Notes: generated by a model from the letters alone, not told the origin. Counted from the stretch's first letter, positions 20,056-29,074 are shown. The stretch: DNA of 64,000 nt from Streptococcus equinus ATCC 9812 (GCF_000187265.1 NZ_GL698429.1:1107532-1171531), one strand, 5' to 3'. Numbers and translations are program-made.

Positions 20056-22879
20056 ACTTCAATTTATCTTTCAAATATTGTCCTGTGAAGGATTCTTTGA
20101 CTTTGGCGACTTCTTCTGGTGTGCCTGTAGCAACGATTTGTCCGCCCCCGACACCGCCTTCTGGTCCAAGGTCAATAATATAGTCAGCTGTCTTAATCAC
20201 ATCAAGATTGTGTTCAATAACAAGCACGGTATTTCCATCATCCACGAAGCGTTGAAGGACTTTAAGTAGACGAGCAATATCATCTGTATGAAGACCTGTC
20301 GTTGGTTCATCAAGGATATAAAGGCTCTTACCAGTTGAGCGTTTGTGAAGTTCACTAGCCAATTTCATACGCTGTGCTTCACCACCAGAAAGGGTTGTTG
20401 CAGGTTGTCCAAGTGTGACATAACCAAGTCCAACATCTTTGATAGTTTGCAATTTGCGTGCGATTTTAGGGATTGGTGCAAAGAATTCAACCGCATCGTT
20501 GACTGTCATATCAAGGATTTCAGCGATATTTTTGTCTTTGTAATGAACTTCAAGCGTTTCACTGTTATAACGTGTACCGTGGCAAACCTCGCAAGGTACG
20601 TAAACATCTGGCAAGAAGTGCATTTCAATCTTGATAATACCATCACCAGAACAAGCCTCACAACGTCCACCTTTGACGTTAAATGAGAAGCGCCCTTTCT
20701 TGTAACCACGAATTTTAGCTTCATTGGTCTTAGCAAAAAGGTCACGAATATCATCAAAGACACCTGTATAAGTTGCTGGATTTGAACGCGGTGTACGACC
20801 GATTGGACTTTGGTCAATGTCAATCAAGCGTTCGATGTTTTCCACACCTTCAAGTGCTTTGTGTTTACCAGGTTTGGCAGAATTTCGGTTTAATTTTTGA
20901 GCGACAGCTTTTTTCAAAATACTATTGACCAAGGTTGATTTTCCAGAACCTGAAACACCTGTGACTGCGATAAATTTACCAAGTGGGAAAGTCACGTCGA
21001 TATTTTGCAAGTTATTTTCGCAAGCGCCAAGCACTCGAAGGAAACGTCCATTACCTTTACGACGTTCAAGCGGAACTGGAATTTCTTTAGCACCAGACAA
21101 ATATTGTCCAGTGATTGATTTTTTGTTTTTAGCCACTTCTTCTGGTGTTCCAGAGGCAACGATTTGCCCACCAAATTCACCTGCACCTGGTCCAACATCA
21201 ATCAACCAGTCAGCTTGACGCATGGTGTCTTCATCGTGTTCAACGACAATCAAGGTATTACCAAGATCACGCATTTTCTTCAAACTATCAATCAAACGGT
21301 CATTATCACGTTGGTGAAGTCCGATTGACGGTTCATCAAGAATATAAAGCACACCAGACAAGTTTGAACCAATTTGTGTTGCCAAACGAATACGTTGGCT
21401 CTCACCACCAGACAAAGTCCCCGCAGAACGTGATAAAGTCAAATAATTCAAGCCGACGTTATTTAAGAAAGTCAAGCGGTCTTTGATTTCTTTGACAATC
21501 GGTGTAGCAATTGTTTTTTCATTTTCAGAGAGTTCTAGGTGATTTAGAAGTTCCAAATGGTCAGCCACTGACAAATCAGAAACTTGTCCAATGTTCATGC
21601 CATTTTCACCGCCCACGCGCACACAAAGCGCTTGATTATTCAAACGATAACCGTGACATGTTGGACATGGCAACTCATTCATGTAACCGCGCATGACGTT
21701 ACGAGTGAAGTCGCTGTTTGTCTCGTGGTAACGACGATTGATATTGTTGACAACACCTTCAAATGGTAGGTCAATGTTGCGTTCGCCACCAAAATCATTG
21801 ACATAGTGGAAGTGGAATTCACGCTCACCTGAACCGTAAAGCACAAGATTTTGCTCTTCTTCGCTCAAGTCTTCAAAAGGTGTATCCATATCAACACCAA
21901 AAGCTTCCATAGCTTGCTCAAGCATAGCAGGATAATAGTTTGATGAGATTGGATTCCATGGTGCTAACGCACCTTCACGAAGAGTCTTACTACGATCAGG
22001 AATCACCAAATCCAAGTCAACTTCTAGTTTATTTCCTAAACCATCACAAGTTGGACATGAACCAAATGGCGCATTAAATGAAAATAAACGCGGTTCCAAT
22101 TCGGGAACAGTAAAGCCACAGACTGGGCAAGAATAGTGTTCAGAGAAAAGCAATTCATTGCCATCCATAGTGTCGATAATGACATAACCATCAGCCAAAC
22201 GAAGCGCAGCTTCCACAGAATCAAAGAGACGTGAACGAATGCCGTCTTTATTAATCAAGCGATCAACAACGATTTCGATATTGTGCATTTTACTCTTAGA
22301 AAGCTCTGGCACCTCTGAAATATCATAAATCTCACCATCCACGCGCACACGTACATAACCGTCTTTTTGAATGCGGTCAAAAATCGTTTTGTGTTGTCCT
22401 TTTTTACGACGAACCACAGGCGCCAAAATCTGCATACGGGTACGTTCTGGCAATTCCAAAACTTGGTCAACAATCTGTTCAACAGATGATGCCGTAATAG
22501 CACCGTGCCCATTAATACAGTAAGGCGTCCCCACACGAGCGTACAAAAGGCGCAGATAATCATTGATTTCTGTCGTTGTTCCTACAGTAGAGCGCGGGTT
22601 TTTACTAGTTGTTTTTTGGTCAATGGAAATCGCTGGGCTAAGCCCCTCAATCGAATCCACATCAGGTTTTTCCATATTTCCAAGAAACATACGGGCATAA
22701 GCTGACAAGCTTTCAACATAGCGACGTTGCCCTTCTGCGTAAATCGTATCAAATGCCAAACTTGATTTTCCTGAACCAGACAAACCAGTCACAACGACCA
22801 ACTTATCCCGAGGAATTTCAACATTGATATTTTTCAAATTGTGGGCTCGAGCCCCACGAATAATTAATTTATCTTGCAT
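20054..22879 (-). CDS. uvrA: Excinuclease ABC subunit A
   Basis: UvrA recognises DNA damage in nucleotide excision repair and loads UvrB. The 941 residues contain two ABC ATPase modules (Walker [11 protein letters not shown] near residue 32 and [10 protein letters not shown] near 640; signatures [12 protein letters not shown] and [12 protein letters not shown]) and CxxC zinc modules (CPVCGF...CPTCDG, CEACSG...CEVCHG). The start [15 protein letters not shown] is the family start, but there is no good ribosome site before it; instead an 8-bp hairpin (22891-22923) ends 11 nt upstream. Confidence 0.97.
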   Translation of the reverse strand: MQDKLIIRGARAHNLKNINVEIPRDKLVVVTGLSGSGKSSLAFDTIYAEGQRRYVESLSAYARMFLGNMEKPDVDSIEGLSPAISIDQKTTSKNPRSTVGTTTEINDYLRLLYARVGTPYCINGHGAITASSVEQIVDQVLELPERTRMQILAPVVRRKKGQHKTIFDRIQKDGYVRVRVDGEIYDISEVPELSKSKMHNIEIVVDRLINKDGIRSRLFDSVEAALRLADGYVIIDTMDGNELLFSEHYSCPVCGFTVPELEPRLFSFNAPFGSCPTCDGLGNKLEVDLDLVIPDRSKTLREGALAPWNPISSNYYPAMLEQAMEAFGVDMDTPFEDLSEEEQNLVLYGSGEREFHFHYVNDFGGERNIDLPFEGVVNNINRRYHETNSDFTRNVMRGYMNELPCPTCHGYRLNNQALCVRVGGENGMNIGQVSDLSVADHLELLNHLELSENEKTIATPIVKEIKDRLTFLNNVGLNYLTLSRSAGTLSGGESQRIRLATQIGSNLSGVLYILDEPSIGLHQRDNDRLIDSLKKMRDLGNTLIVVEHDEDTMRQADWLIDVGPGAGEFGGQIVASGTPEEVAKNKKSITGQYLSGAKEIPVPLERRKGNGRFLRVLGACENNLQNIDVTFPLGKFIAVTGVSGSGKSTLVNSILKKAVAQKLNRNSAKPGKHKALEGVENIERLIDIDQSPIGRTPRSNPATYTGVFDDIRDLFAKTNEAKIRGYKKGRFSFNVKGGRCEACSGDGIIKIEMHFLPDVYVPCEVCHGTRYNSETLEVHYKDKNIAEILDMTVNDAVEFFAPIPKIARKLQTIKDVGLGYVTLGQPATTLSGGEAQRMKLASELHKRSTGKSLYILDEPTTGLHTDDIARLLKVLQRFVDDGNTVLVIEHNLDVIKTADYIIDLGPEGGVGGGQIVATGTPEEVAKVKESFTGQYLKDKLK

Positions 22880-22890
22880 TTTTATGTCAC

Positions 22891-22923
22891 GAACTTAGCT
22901 GATAGTTGCCCAAAACTAAGTTC
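22891..22923 (-). promoter_or_regulatory. Hairpin in the uvrA leader
   Basis: GAACTTAG and CTAAGTTC pair perfectly around a 17-nt loop, 11 nt before the uvrA ATG, where a ribosome site would be expected. An AAAGGAA sits just upstream of the hairpin and folding would bring it nearer the start. A regulatory role is inferred. Confidence 0.4.
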
Positions 22924-22961
22924 TATTCCTTTCTTAACATGTACAAAGTTCTACTTATTTT

Positions 22962-22967
22962 ATTATA
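22962..22967 (-). promoter_or_regulatory. uvrA promoter -10
   Basis: Extended -10 TGCTATAAT on the minus strand; no clear -35. It gives an 80-nt leader with the hairpin. Confidence 0.5.
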
Positions 22968-23013
22968 GCAAATTTTTCTACTTTTCCCTGCCCCAAAAAA
23001 CTGCTAATTGTAG

Positions 23014-23019
23014 TATAAT
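23014..23019 (+). promoter_or_regulatory. corA promoter -10
   Basis: TATAAT in an AT-rich stretch between the divergent uvrA and corA, about 145 nt before the corA ATG. The -35 is weak. Confidence 0.45.
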
Positions 23020-23074
23020 AGAGTAGTATGTAAAATTTTGTCGAACTTTCATTTTACTTACTAAAAAAATTGAA

Positions 23075-23135
23075 CAAGAACTAGATACGGCACTATCGCT
23101 GGTGAACCTAACTATTCATAGTTTTATAGTTCTTG
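23075..23135 (+). promoter_or_regulatory. Long-range hairpin in the corA leader
   Basis: CAAGAACTA (23075-23083) and TAGTTCTTG (23127-23135) are perfect complements enclosing 43 nt that contain a second small dyad (AACTAT/ATAGTT). The structure ends shortly before the GGAGG ribosome site of corA. It may be a control element; no known riboswitch consensus is recognised. Confidence 0.45.
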
Positions 23136-23165
23136 TATCTCATCGAAAAAGGAGGGGTTGTTTTT

Positions 23166-24110
23166 ATGGAACAAATGTTTCTATCAACAGCGTTAGAGTT
23201 TAAAGAAATCAATACATTCGAGCCAGGAGCTTGGATTAATTTGGTTAACCCCTCCCAGGAAGAGTCTGTGAGTTTAGCCGAACAATTTAATATCGATATC
23301 ACAGACCTTCGTGCGCCACTCGACCTTGAAGAAACATCACGTATCTCTGTCGAAGACGATTACACTTTGATTATCGTCGACGTCCCAACCTACGAAGAAC
23401 GTAATAACAAAAGCTATTATGTGACAATTCCACTAGGTATCATCGTAACTGACAACGCTGTTATCACAACGTGTTTGCAAGAATTAACCCTATTTGATAA
23501 CTTCTTCAATCATCGTGTGAAAAACTTCTATACCTTCATGAAGACACGTTTTGTTTTCCAACTGCTTTATCGTAACGCGGAGCTATTCCTAACAGCCCTT
23601 CGTTCTATCGACCGTCAAAGTGACCGAATCGAAGCTGAATTGGAAAATGCAACTCGTAACGAACAACTCATCGACATGATGGAGCTTGAAAAATCTATCG
23701 TCTACTTGAAAGCCTCATTGAAATTCAATGAACGTATCGTTAAAAAACTTTCAAGTAGTACCAGCTCTTTGAAAAAATATATCGAAGACGAAGATTTGCT
23801 TGAAGATACTTTGATTGAAACACAACAAGCGATTGAGATGGCTGGCATTTATGAAAATGTCTTGAATGCCATGACCGAAACAACTGCTTCAATCATCAAC
23901 AACAACCAGAATACAATCATGAAAACCTTGGCACTCATGACCATGGCACTTGATATTCCGACCGTTGTCTTCTCAGCTTACGGGATGAACTTCCAAAATA
24001 ACTGGTTGCCATTAAATGGTCTACCACATGCCTTTTGGTACATCGTCTTTATCGCAGCCGCTCTGAGCTTATCAGTCGTTATTTACTTCTTCAGGAAGAA
24101 ATGGTTTTAA
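23166..24110 (+). CDS. corA: CorA family divalent metal ion transporter
   Basis: CorA channels import Mg2+ (or Co2+/Ni2+) as homopentamers. The start MEQMFLST at 23166 follows AAGGAGG by 11 nt; an in-frame ATG at 23133 is less likely. The 314-residue protein has a long cytoplasmic alpha/beta and helical domain, then two C-terminal membrane helices with the selectivity motif GMN (AYGMNFQNNW) at the end of the first. The basic RKKWF tail is typical. Confidence 0.93.
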   Translation: MEQMFLSTALEFKEINTFEPGAWINLVNPSQEESVSLAEQFNIDITDLRAPLDLEETSRISVEDDYTLIIVDVPTYEERNNKSYYVTIPLGIIVTDNAVITTCLQELTLFDNFFNHRVKNFYTFMKTRFVFQLLYRNAELFLTALRSIDRQSDRIEAELENATRNEQLIDMMELEKSIVYLKASLKFNERIVKKLSSSTSSLKKYIEDEDLLEDTLIETQQAIEMAGIYENVLNAMTETTASIINNNQNTIMKTLALMTMALDIPTVVFSAYGMNFQNNWLPLNGLPHAFWYIVFIAAALSLSVVIYFFRKKWF

Positions 24111-24117
24111 CAGAGTA

Positions 24118-24401
24118 TGTTTTAAGGTAGCTAAAGCTACTCTTAAAACAATGGGTAGTCTTATATGACTTCCCTAACTCTCTTACTAGTTCGAAAAGTG
24201 ATTAATATCGAATCACTTTTCTCTCGTCGTAACTTTGCGGAGACAACCTAAAACACTCACTGATTCGAGAGTTAATTATTTTCGAATTAACTTTCTAAGG
24301 TTGTTTCTTCAACGCAGGCAACATAAGCTAGAAACTTTTTATATTATTGAAATTTATGGGCATTTACTAGTTAGAAAAAGCAAGTGGGCTTATTTTCTCT
24401 A
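24118..24401 (+). promoter_or_regulatory. Array of hairpins between corA and the DUF1129 gene
   Basis: This 320-bp gene-free stretch holds four stems: TGTTTTAAG-GTAGCT with AGCTAC-T-CTTAAAACA (24118-24150); GAAAAGTGATT with AATCACTTTTC (24193-24221); AGTTAATT with AATTAACT (24270-24292) enclosed by GAGACAACCT/AGGTTGTTTC; and AGTTAGA with TCTAACT (24369-24401). The last three are each preceded by a related direct repeat (ACTAGTTCGAAAAG, ACTGATTCGAGAG, ACTAGTTAGAAAAAG). None ends in a T run, so they are not simple terminators. A structured leader for the next gene is the likeliest reading. Confidence 0.5.
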
Positions 24402-24433
24402 ACTAATAACTGGCTTTTATAGGAGAATATAAT

Positions 24434-25090
24434 ATGGATTTGACAAATCTTACTAAAAAGAACCAAGAATTTATCCACATCGCTACTAATCAATTGATTA
24501 AAGATGGTAAAACTGATGCAGAAGTCCAAGCGATTTTAGATGAAGTTATGCCAACAATCCTTGAAAATCAGAAAAAAGGTGTAACAGCTCGTACACTTCT
24601 TGGCGCACCAACTGTTTGGGCTGCCTCTTTCACTGAAAAAGCATCTGACAAAAACTCAGATCAAGAAAAGAAAAATGATAACCCTTGGTTAATGTGGCTT
24701 GATACTTCGCTTCTTTTTGTCGGAGTCGTTGCCATCCTTAACGCTGTAATGGGATTCTTCAATTCTACAACAACAAGTTCTGGACTTATTTCACTTATCG
24801 CTCTTGGTTTTGGTGGTGGTGCTGCAATGTACGCTACTTACTACTTTATCTACCGTCACATCGGAAAACAAAAAAGCGAACGTCCTGGTTGGGGCAAAAC
24901 TATTTTAGTACTTGGTTTAGCAATGCTTGGATGGGTTCTCCTTTACACAGCTACAGCATTCTTACCAGCTGCTCTCAACCCACAATTGCCAGCTATCGTT
25001 ATGCTTATCATCGGTGCCGCATCACTTGTTGGACGTCACTTCTTAGAGAAAAAATACAACATTCTAAACACAATGACACCACAACAATAA
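24434..25090 (+). CDS. DUF1129 family integral membrane protein
   Basis: The 218-residue protein has a soluble N-terminus of about 85 residues (LTKKNQEFIHIATNQLIKDGKT, a helical segment typical of the family) followed by four membrane helices (about 86-108, 118-142, 153-176, 183-203) and a short basic tail. The function of DUF1129 proteins is unknown. AGGAG lies 8 nt before the ATG. It follows corA after a long hairpin-rich gap. Confidence 0.8.
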   Translation: MDLTNLTKKNQEFIHIATNQLIKDGKTDAEVQAILDEVMPTILENQKKGVTARTLLGAPTVWAASFTEKASDKNSDQEKKNDNPWLMWLDTSLLFVGVVAILNAVMGFFNSTTTSSGLISLIALGFGGGAAMYATYYFIYRHIGKQKSERPGWGKTILVLGLAMLGWVLLYTATAFLPAALNPQLPAIVMLIIGAASLVGRHFLEKKYNILNTMTPQQ

Positions 25091-25100
25091 AACATAAAAA

Positions 25101-25132
25101 TACCGCTAATAAAAACTTAGCGGTGTTTTTTT
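25101..25132. terminator. Bidirectional terminator
   Basis: ACCGCTAA/TTAGCGGT stem with T runs on both strands, between the DUF1129 gene and the convergent lipoprotein gene. Confidence 0.8.
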
Positions 25133-25562
25133 ATTCTGAACGCAAGACAAGAACTACATCATCAGACCAAGCTGACTCAGTTTTGAATTTATCAATGTTT
25201 TTCACACTCATTTTATAAACTGAAAAATAAGTTTTCTTATGATAGCGAACATTAAAATCATCACAACTATTTTCATCAATAGTTTTCATCTTGGCATCAT
25301 TTAGATAAAAGTCAGCTTTTAAAGCTTTAGCTAAATTTTTCTTTGAAAACATGACATAAAGTGTTCCTGAAAATTCATCAGGTAAATTAATTTCTTCGCC
25401 AATCTCAACTGGCATAGTTGCTTCTATGTCCATTTTAATTACTTCGCTTTGATAAGTTTTGTTTGTCTCAGTTTTAATATCGTAAAACGTTTCTGAAACA
25501 GCACTACATCCTGATAATGTCCCAAATAATAAAACAAAAAGTAAAGACTTAATCTTTTTCAT
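25131..25562 (-). CDS. Putative lipoprotein of unknown function
   Basis: The protein (about 143 residues, start MKKIKSLLFVLLFGTLSGCS) has a lipoprotein signal peptide ending in the lipobox LSGC, so it should be lipid-anchored outside the membrane. The mature part is small, charged and beta-rich (MPVEIGEEINLPDEFSGT), with a single later cysteine. I recognise no family. Its start overlaps the end of the XRE regulator gene by 14 nt, so it belongs to the same operon. Confidence 0.75.
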   Translation of the reverse strand: MKKIKSLLFVLLFGTLSGCSAVSETFYDIKTETNKTYQSEVIKMDIEATMPVEIGEEINLPDEFSGTLYVMFSKKNLAKALKADFYLNDAKMKTIDENSCDDFNVRYHKKTYFSVYKMSVKNIDKFKTESAWSDDVVLVLRSE

Positions 25563-25773
25563 CACAATCTCTCCTATATTCTAAAATATCCCCTGGCTGA
25601 CAATCCAACTCTCTACAAATACTCATGAGCGTGTTAAATCTGACACCTTTAGCCTTACCAGTTTTTAAAATTGATAAATTAGCTTCAGTAATACCTATTT
25701 TTTCAGCCAATTCTTTTGATGTCATATCTCTAGACTTGATGATTTTGTCTAAATGAACTTTTATGTCTTCCAT
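25549..25773 (-). CDS. XRE family transcriptional regulator (YozG-like)
   Basis: The 74-residue protein is almost only a Cro/CI helix-turn-helix: MTSKELAEKIGITEANLSILKTGKAKGVRFNTLMSICRELDCQPGDILEY. Such small regulators are often paired with a DUF2975 membrane protein, as here, and may be held at the membrane or inactivated by it (inference). It starts 1 nt after the DUF2975 stop and overlaps the lipoprotein start. Confidence 0.85.
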   Translation of the reverse strand: MEDIKVHLDKIIKSRDMTSKELAEKIGITEANLSILKTGKAKGVRFNTLMSICRELDCQPGDILEYRRDCDEKD

Positions 25774-25774
25774 A

Positions 25775-26338
25775 TCAAATAATCTCGTCGTAATCTTTTT
25801 GTACTTGGTAACCTCGTTTTAAAACAAGAAGCCCAACAGCATTAATTACTATAAAGGCAAAGTTTACCAAATAATCTTTAACTGACAAATCAAATAACCC
25901 ACTTGTATTTTCAATACTAAAGAAATTAAAAATAATATTGATAAATAATTCAATACCTGTGGATAAAAGTAAATATCGAAAAGTTTTAGAAAGAAATTTT
26001 ATGTTTTCAGGAATAAAATAAATGTCATTTTGGAAATTTATCAACAACTTATCCAAAACAAGCATCATTTTCGAAACGAAATACAGAATAACTCCTACTA
26101 ATACAAGAACCATTATCGGAAAAAAGATAGGAACCTGAAGACTATATGTTCCATAATCCAAACTAAAGTTCATTCCATAACGTTGCCCAGCAAAAAATAC
26201 ACAAAAAACTCCTAGTACAATAAAAAAATTTCTAAAAGCGATACATAACGAACAAATTTGAGAACCTTTCTCCCAATTTCTAAAATAATATTCTCTATAT
26301 GTTACCAAAATTTTTGTTTTACAATAATCTCCTTTCAA
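25775..26338 (-). CDS. DUF2975-like membrane protein with uncertain start
   Basis: Up to 187 residues with four hydrophobic segments (about residues 32-50, 66-90, 115-140, 152-175) and the FIPENIKFLSKTFRYLLL block resembling DUF2975 proteins. The start is odd: a TTG at 26338 lies upstream of the only good ribosome site (AAAGGAG), and no start codon stands at a proper distance after it; the next in-frame TTG is 21 nt away. The promoter TTACAA-16-TATAAT (26344-26371) would begin the mRNA near 26337. The 5' end may be damaged. It heads the XRE and lipoprotein operon. Confidence 0.65.
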   Translation of the reverse strand: MKGDYCKTKILVTYREYYFRNWEKGSQICSLCIAFRNFFIVLGVFCVFFAGQRYGMNFSLDYGTYSLQVPIFFPIMVLVLVGVILYFVSKMMLVLDKLLINFQNDIYFIPENIKFLSKTFRYLLLSTGIELFINIIFNFFSIENTSGLFDLSVKDYLVNFAFIVINAVGLLVLKRGYQVQKDYDEII

Positions 26339-26343
26339 AAATT

Positions 26344-26371
26344 ATTATAAAACACTAATTTTATCTTGTAA
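26344..26371 (-). promoter_or_regulatory. Promoter of the DUF2975-XRE-lipoprotein operon
   Basis: TTACAA (26366-26371), 16-bp spacer, TATAAT (26344-26349) on the minus strand. Confidence 0.6.
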
Positions 26372-26397
26372 GCCATAATAAGGAGTTTTCCACAAAC

Positions 26398-26430
26398 AAA
26401 AAAACGACTTCAAATGAAGTCGTTTTTTCT
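26398..26430 (-). terminator. rpsF-ssb-rpsR terminator
   Basis: AAAACGACTTC/GAAGTCGTTTT stem with flanking A and T runs. It can act in both directions and sits just past rpsR. Confidence 0.85.
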
Positions 26431-26445
26431 GTTCAGCGCAACGAA

Positions 26446-26685
26446 TTAGTCTTCGTTTACGAATGGCATAAGAGCCATAACGCGAGCGCGTTTGATAGCT
26501 GTTGTTACTTTACGTTGGTTTTTAGCTGAAGTTCCAGTTACGCGACGTGGAAGAATTTTACCACGTTCTGAAACGAAACGGCTAAGAAGCTCAGTATCTT
26601 TGTAATCAACATATTCAATTTTGTTAGCTGCGATGTAATCAACTTTTTTACGGCGTTTGAATCCGCCACGACGTTGTTGAGCCAT
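26446..26685 (-). CDS. rpsR: 30S ribosomal protein S18
   Basis: S18 sits on the platform of the small subunit next to S6. The 79-residue protein has the family core [48 protein letters not shown]. The strong AGGAG precedes the ATG. It is the last gene of the rpsF-ssb-rpsR operon. Confidence 0.97.
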   Translation of the reverse strand: MAQQRRGGFKRRKKVDYIAANKIEYVDYKDTELLSRFVSERGKILPRRVTGTSAKNQRKVTTAIKRARVMALMPFVNED

Positions 26686-26744
26686 GTTTTATTCTCCTTT
26701 ATATTATTGTTGTTTCAAGTTTGTACTTGAGTTGTCCATATCCA

Positions 26745-27251
26745 TTAGAATGGAAGATCGTCATCTGAAATGTCCATTGGGTTTGAGTTACCAAATGGGC
26801 TTTCGTCACGACCGAAATTAGGTGTTTGTTGTGAAGGTTGTGATGAGAAACCACCGTTTGAAGATTCACCAAATGATGAATTGTTATTGAATCCACCATT
26901 GTAAGAACCACCAGATTGTCCTTCACGTGTAGCACGGCTTTCCAAGATTTGGAAGCTATCTGCAACAATCTCAGTTACGTAAACGCGCTGACCCTGTTGA
27001 TTTTCATAGTTACGAGTCTGAATACGACCAGTAACAGCAATCAATGTACCTTTTTTAGCCCAGTTAGCTAAGTTTTCAGCTTGCTGACGCCAAATCACAC
27101 AGTTAATAAAATCAGCTTCACGTTCACCATTTTGGTTCTTGAAGTTACGGTTTACAGCAAGTGTAAATGTCGCAACTGCTTGATTAGATGGTGTGTAACG
27201 GAGTTCTGCATCGCGGGTCATACGACCAACAAGTACTACATTATTAATCAT
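26745..27251 (-). CDS. ssb: Single-stranded DNA-binding protein
   Basis: SSB coats single-stranded DNA during replication and repair. The 168-residue protein has the OB fold ([35 protein letters not shown]) for about 110 residues, a Gly/Asn/Ser/Gln-rich linker, and the acidic tail SDDDLPF that recruits partner proteins. It lies 11 nt downstream of rpsF. Confidence 0.97.
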   Translation of the reverse strand: MINNVVLVGRMTRDAELRYTPSNQAVATFTLAVNRNFKNQNGEREADFINCVIWRQQAENLANWAKKGTLIAVTGRIQTRNYENQQGQRVYVTEIVADSFQILESRATREGQSGGSYNGGFNNNSSFGESSNGGFSSQPSQQTPNFGRDESPFGNSNPMDISDDDLPF

Positions 27252-27262
27252 AAGACACCTTC

Positions 27263-27553
27263 TTACGCGTCGATTTTAACGATCATGTGACGAAGAATGT
27301 CACCGTTGATTTTTGAAAGACGGTCAAACTCGTTAAGAGCTACAGCATCTTCTGCTTCAACGTTAACAACGTGGTAAAGTCCTTCACGGAAATCTTGGAT
27401 TTCATATGCAAGACGACGTTTTTCCCAGTCTTTTGATTCAACAACAGTTGCACCGTTGTCAGTCAAGATAGAGTCAAAGCGTGCTACCAAAGCGTTTTTA
27501 GCTTCTTCTTCAATGTTTGGACGAATAATGTAAAGAATTTCGTATTTAGCCAT
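27263..27553 (-). CDS. rpsF: 30S ribosomal protein S6
   Basis: S6 forms a heterodimer with S18 on the small subunit. The 96 residues include the family motifs [36 protein letters not shown] and [18 protein letters not shown]. First gene of the operon with ssb and rpsR; AGGAGG lies upstream. The leader has two small hairpins that could serve S6:S18 feedback. Confidence 0.97.
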   Translation of the reverse strand: MAKYEILYIIRPNIEEEAKNALVARFDSILTDNGATVVESKDWEKRRLAYEIQDFREGLYHVVNVEAEDAVALNEFDRLSKINGDILRHMIVKIDA

Positions 27554-27581
27554 TGATATTTTTCCTCCTTTTGGTCTAATG

Positions 27582-27620
27582 ACTCGTGAACCTGATCACG
27601 AGTAAGTGAGGTATACTCAC
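27582..27620 (-). promoter_or_regulatory. Hairpins in the rpsF leader
   Basis: ACTCGTGA/TCACGAGT (27582-27603) is a perfect 8-bp stem; GTGAG/CTCAC (near 27606-27620) forms a second. Firmicutes often autoregulate this operon through an S6:S18 leader RNA, but I cannot confirm the conserved CCG element of that motif. Confidence 0.4.
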
Positions 27621-27628
27621 AATAAACT

Positions 27629-27657
27629 ATTATACTATACCTTAAATCGATGTGCAA
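27629..27657 (-). promoter_or_regulatory. rpsF operon promoter
   Basis: TTGCAC (27652-27657), 17-bp spacer, TATAAT (27629-27634) on the minus strand. Confidence 0.85.
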
Positions 27658-27727
27658 GAGATATGCGGTAAAGAAAGTGTTTTTATTATAAAAAATTTGG
27701 CAGATTTCTCATCAGCTTTTTCAAAAC

Positions 27728-27756
27728 AAAAAAGCAGTTTTAAAGTTCTGCTCTTT
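27728..27756 (-). terminator. Terminator of the 54-aa gene
   Basis: AGCAG/CTGCT with an extended AT stem and T run on the minus strand, just past the stop. Confidence 0.6.
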
Positions 27757-27760
27757 TGGC

Positions 27761-27925
27761 TTAAAATTCACCTTTATTAGAAACTACTAAGTTAGTCTCA
27801 TAAAGTTCGGTCGCAAAGTCTAATTCTTTTCTAAAAGCATTTGCGTCTTCTCGACTGTCAAAAATCTTTTGTGCTTGAACATACTGTTGACCGCTACGCC
27901 AATACATTTTTCTAACAACCCACAT
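27761..27925 (-). CDS. Conserved small hypothetical protein, 54 aa
   Basis: The start MWVVRKMYWRSGQQYVQAQ at 27925 has GAGGAAA 5 nt upstream, and an extended -10 TGGTATAAT lies at 27960-27968. The protein is small, soluble, aromatic at the N-terminus and contains IFDSREDANAFRKELDFATEL. I recall similar short proteins in other streptococci but no function. It is a monocistronic gene between the rpsF and sortase operons. Confidence 0.7.
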   Translation of the reverse strand: MWVVRKMYWRSGQQYVQAQKIFDSREDANAFRKELDFATELYETNLVVSNKGEF

Positions 27926-28061
27926 AATGTTTCCTCGCTTTTTAGCTAGTATAAGGCAGATTATACCATAAATTGTTAAACAATTCATAAAATTAAGTCT
28001 TGTTTTCGATTTTTAATATAATCTTAAAATTTATTTAACAAGATATTTGTGAAAACGTAAC

Positions 28062-28090
28062 AAAAAAGAGTGAGTCAATCGACTCACCAC
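28062..28090 (-). terminator. Terminator of the pilus operon
   Basis: GTGAGTC/GACTCAC stem followed by a T-rich run on the minus strand, after the sortase gene. Confidence 0.8.
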
Positions 28091-28099
28091 TTTTATTTT

Positions 28100-29038
28100 T
28101 TAATCTTTCTTAAAATATTTTTTAAGTTGATTAATTGTGTCTTGGTAATTTTTAGATGACGTTTGTGGTCGTTTAAGTCCTTTTTGACTCAAATATTGAC
28201 CAACGCGGTCACCATGTCGTTTGAGGTAGGCGCTACTTGTCACTACAAAGATATAAATAACAATAGCAAGACAAATCGGAATACCGATAAACGGGGCAAT
28301 ATAAAGTGCATTTAGCTGCATGGCATCGGAAGTGGTCTTAGCTTCACCATCAACATTTGGAATGCGGTGCCCGCGTACCAGTAGACGTTGGGTATTTATC
28401 CCGTAAGGTGTACATGTCACCAAAGTCAGATAATCTTGATTGGGATCAGTCGTCAAATCTGAAAAGTCTGTTGGCTCAACCACGCGAATCTGATCAACTT
28501 CATAAGTCAATGTTTCATTCAAAACATGAATAGTAAAAGTATCTCCTTCACGCAATTTATCCAAATCAGAAAACAGTTTAGCCGAAGGCAAGCCACGGTG
28601 TCCTGATACGACACAGTGTGTTCCTTTTCCACCAACGGGAAGCGAACTACCTGCTAAATGTCCGATTGAAGTTTGTAAAACCTTATCTGATGTGCCATGA
28701 TAAATACTTAATTTAATGTTGATTTTTGGGATACTGATGTAACCCATCGCCCCATCATGATTGAAATTCAACTGTGATTCATAATCTTTTTTCTGCTCAT
28801 CAGTCATATCCCAATTCATGCTGGTCAATCCCTTATTATAATCCTCTGCTTGAGTGAGAATCTTATCATACTCTTTCTCAGACATGTTTGAAACGCTTTT
28901 AGCATAGGACATAATCCCTTTTGTCTGGTGAAATGAGTTCCAGTAGTCACTCAAAGACGGGTAAGTTACCAAGCCCAGCCCGATGAGAAAGACAAGGGGC
29001 ATTATCAAAGATTTCCAATGTTGCTTTAACCACGCCAC
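28100..29038 (-). CDS. srtC: Class C (pilus-assembly) sortase
   Basis: The 312-residue transpeptidase joins pilin subunits. It has an N-terminal membrane helix (about 11-30), the sortase beta-barrel with catalytic His in VVSGHRGLP, Cys in LTLVTCTPYG and Arg in LLVRGHRI, and a C-terminal membrane helix (about 245-270), the class C arrangement. The DPF/DPW lid motif common in pilus sortases is not evident. It is the last gene of the operon, so its substrates are probably the two LPxTG proteins upstream. Confidence 0.93.
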   Translation of the reverse strand: MAWLKQHWKSLIMPLVFLIGLGLVTYPSLSDYWNSFHQTKGIMSYAKSVSNMSEKEYDKILTQAEDYNKGLTSMNWDMTDEQKKDYESQLNFNHDGAMGYISIPKINIKLSIYHGTSDKVLQTSIGHLAGSSLPVGGKGTHCVVSGHRGLPSAKLFSDLDKLREGDTFTIHVLNETLTYEVDQIRVVEPTDFSDLTTDPNQDYLTLVTCTPYGINTQRLLVRGHRIPNVDGEAKTTSDAMQLNALYIAPFIGIPICLAIVIYIFVVTSSAYLKRHGDRVGQYLSQKGLKRPQTSSKNYQDTINQLKKYFKKD

Positions 29039-29074
29039 TGCTTTTTCTCCTTTCTGCTGGCAAATTCTTTCTAA

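Noticed and set aside
20078-22705. Plus-strand frames opposite uvrA
   Set aside because: Antisense shadows of a conserved gene with no promoter, ribosome site or family resemblance.
24118-24150. First hairpin after corA as a corA terminator
   Set aside because: It has no T run on either side of the stem on the plus strand.
27582-27620. rpsF leader as a confirmed S6:S18 regulatory RNA
   Set aside because: Hairpins are present but I could not see the conserved CCG element, so only a weak regulatory call was made.
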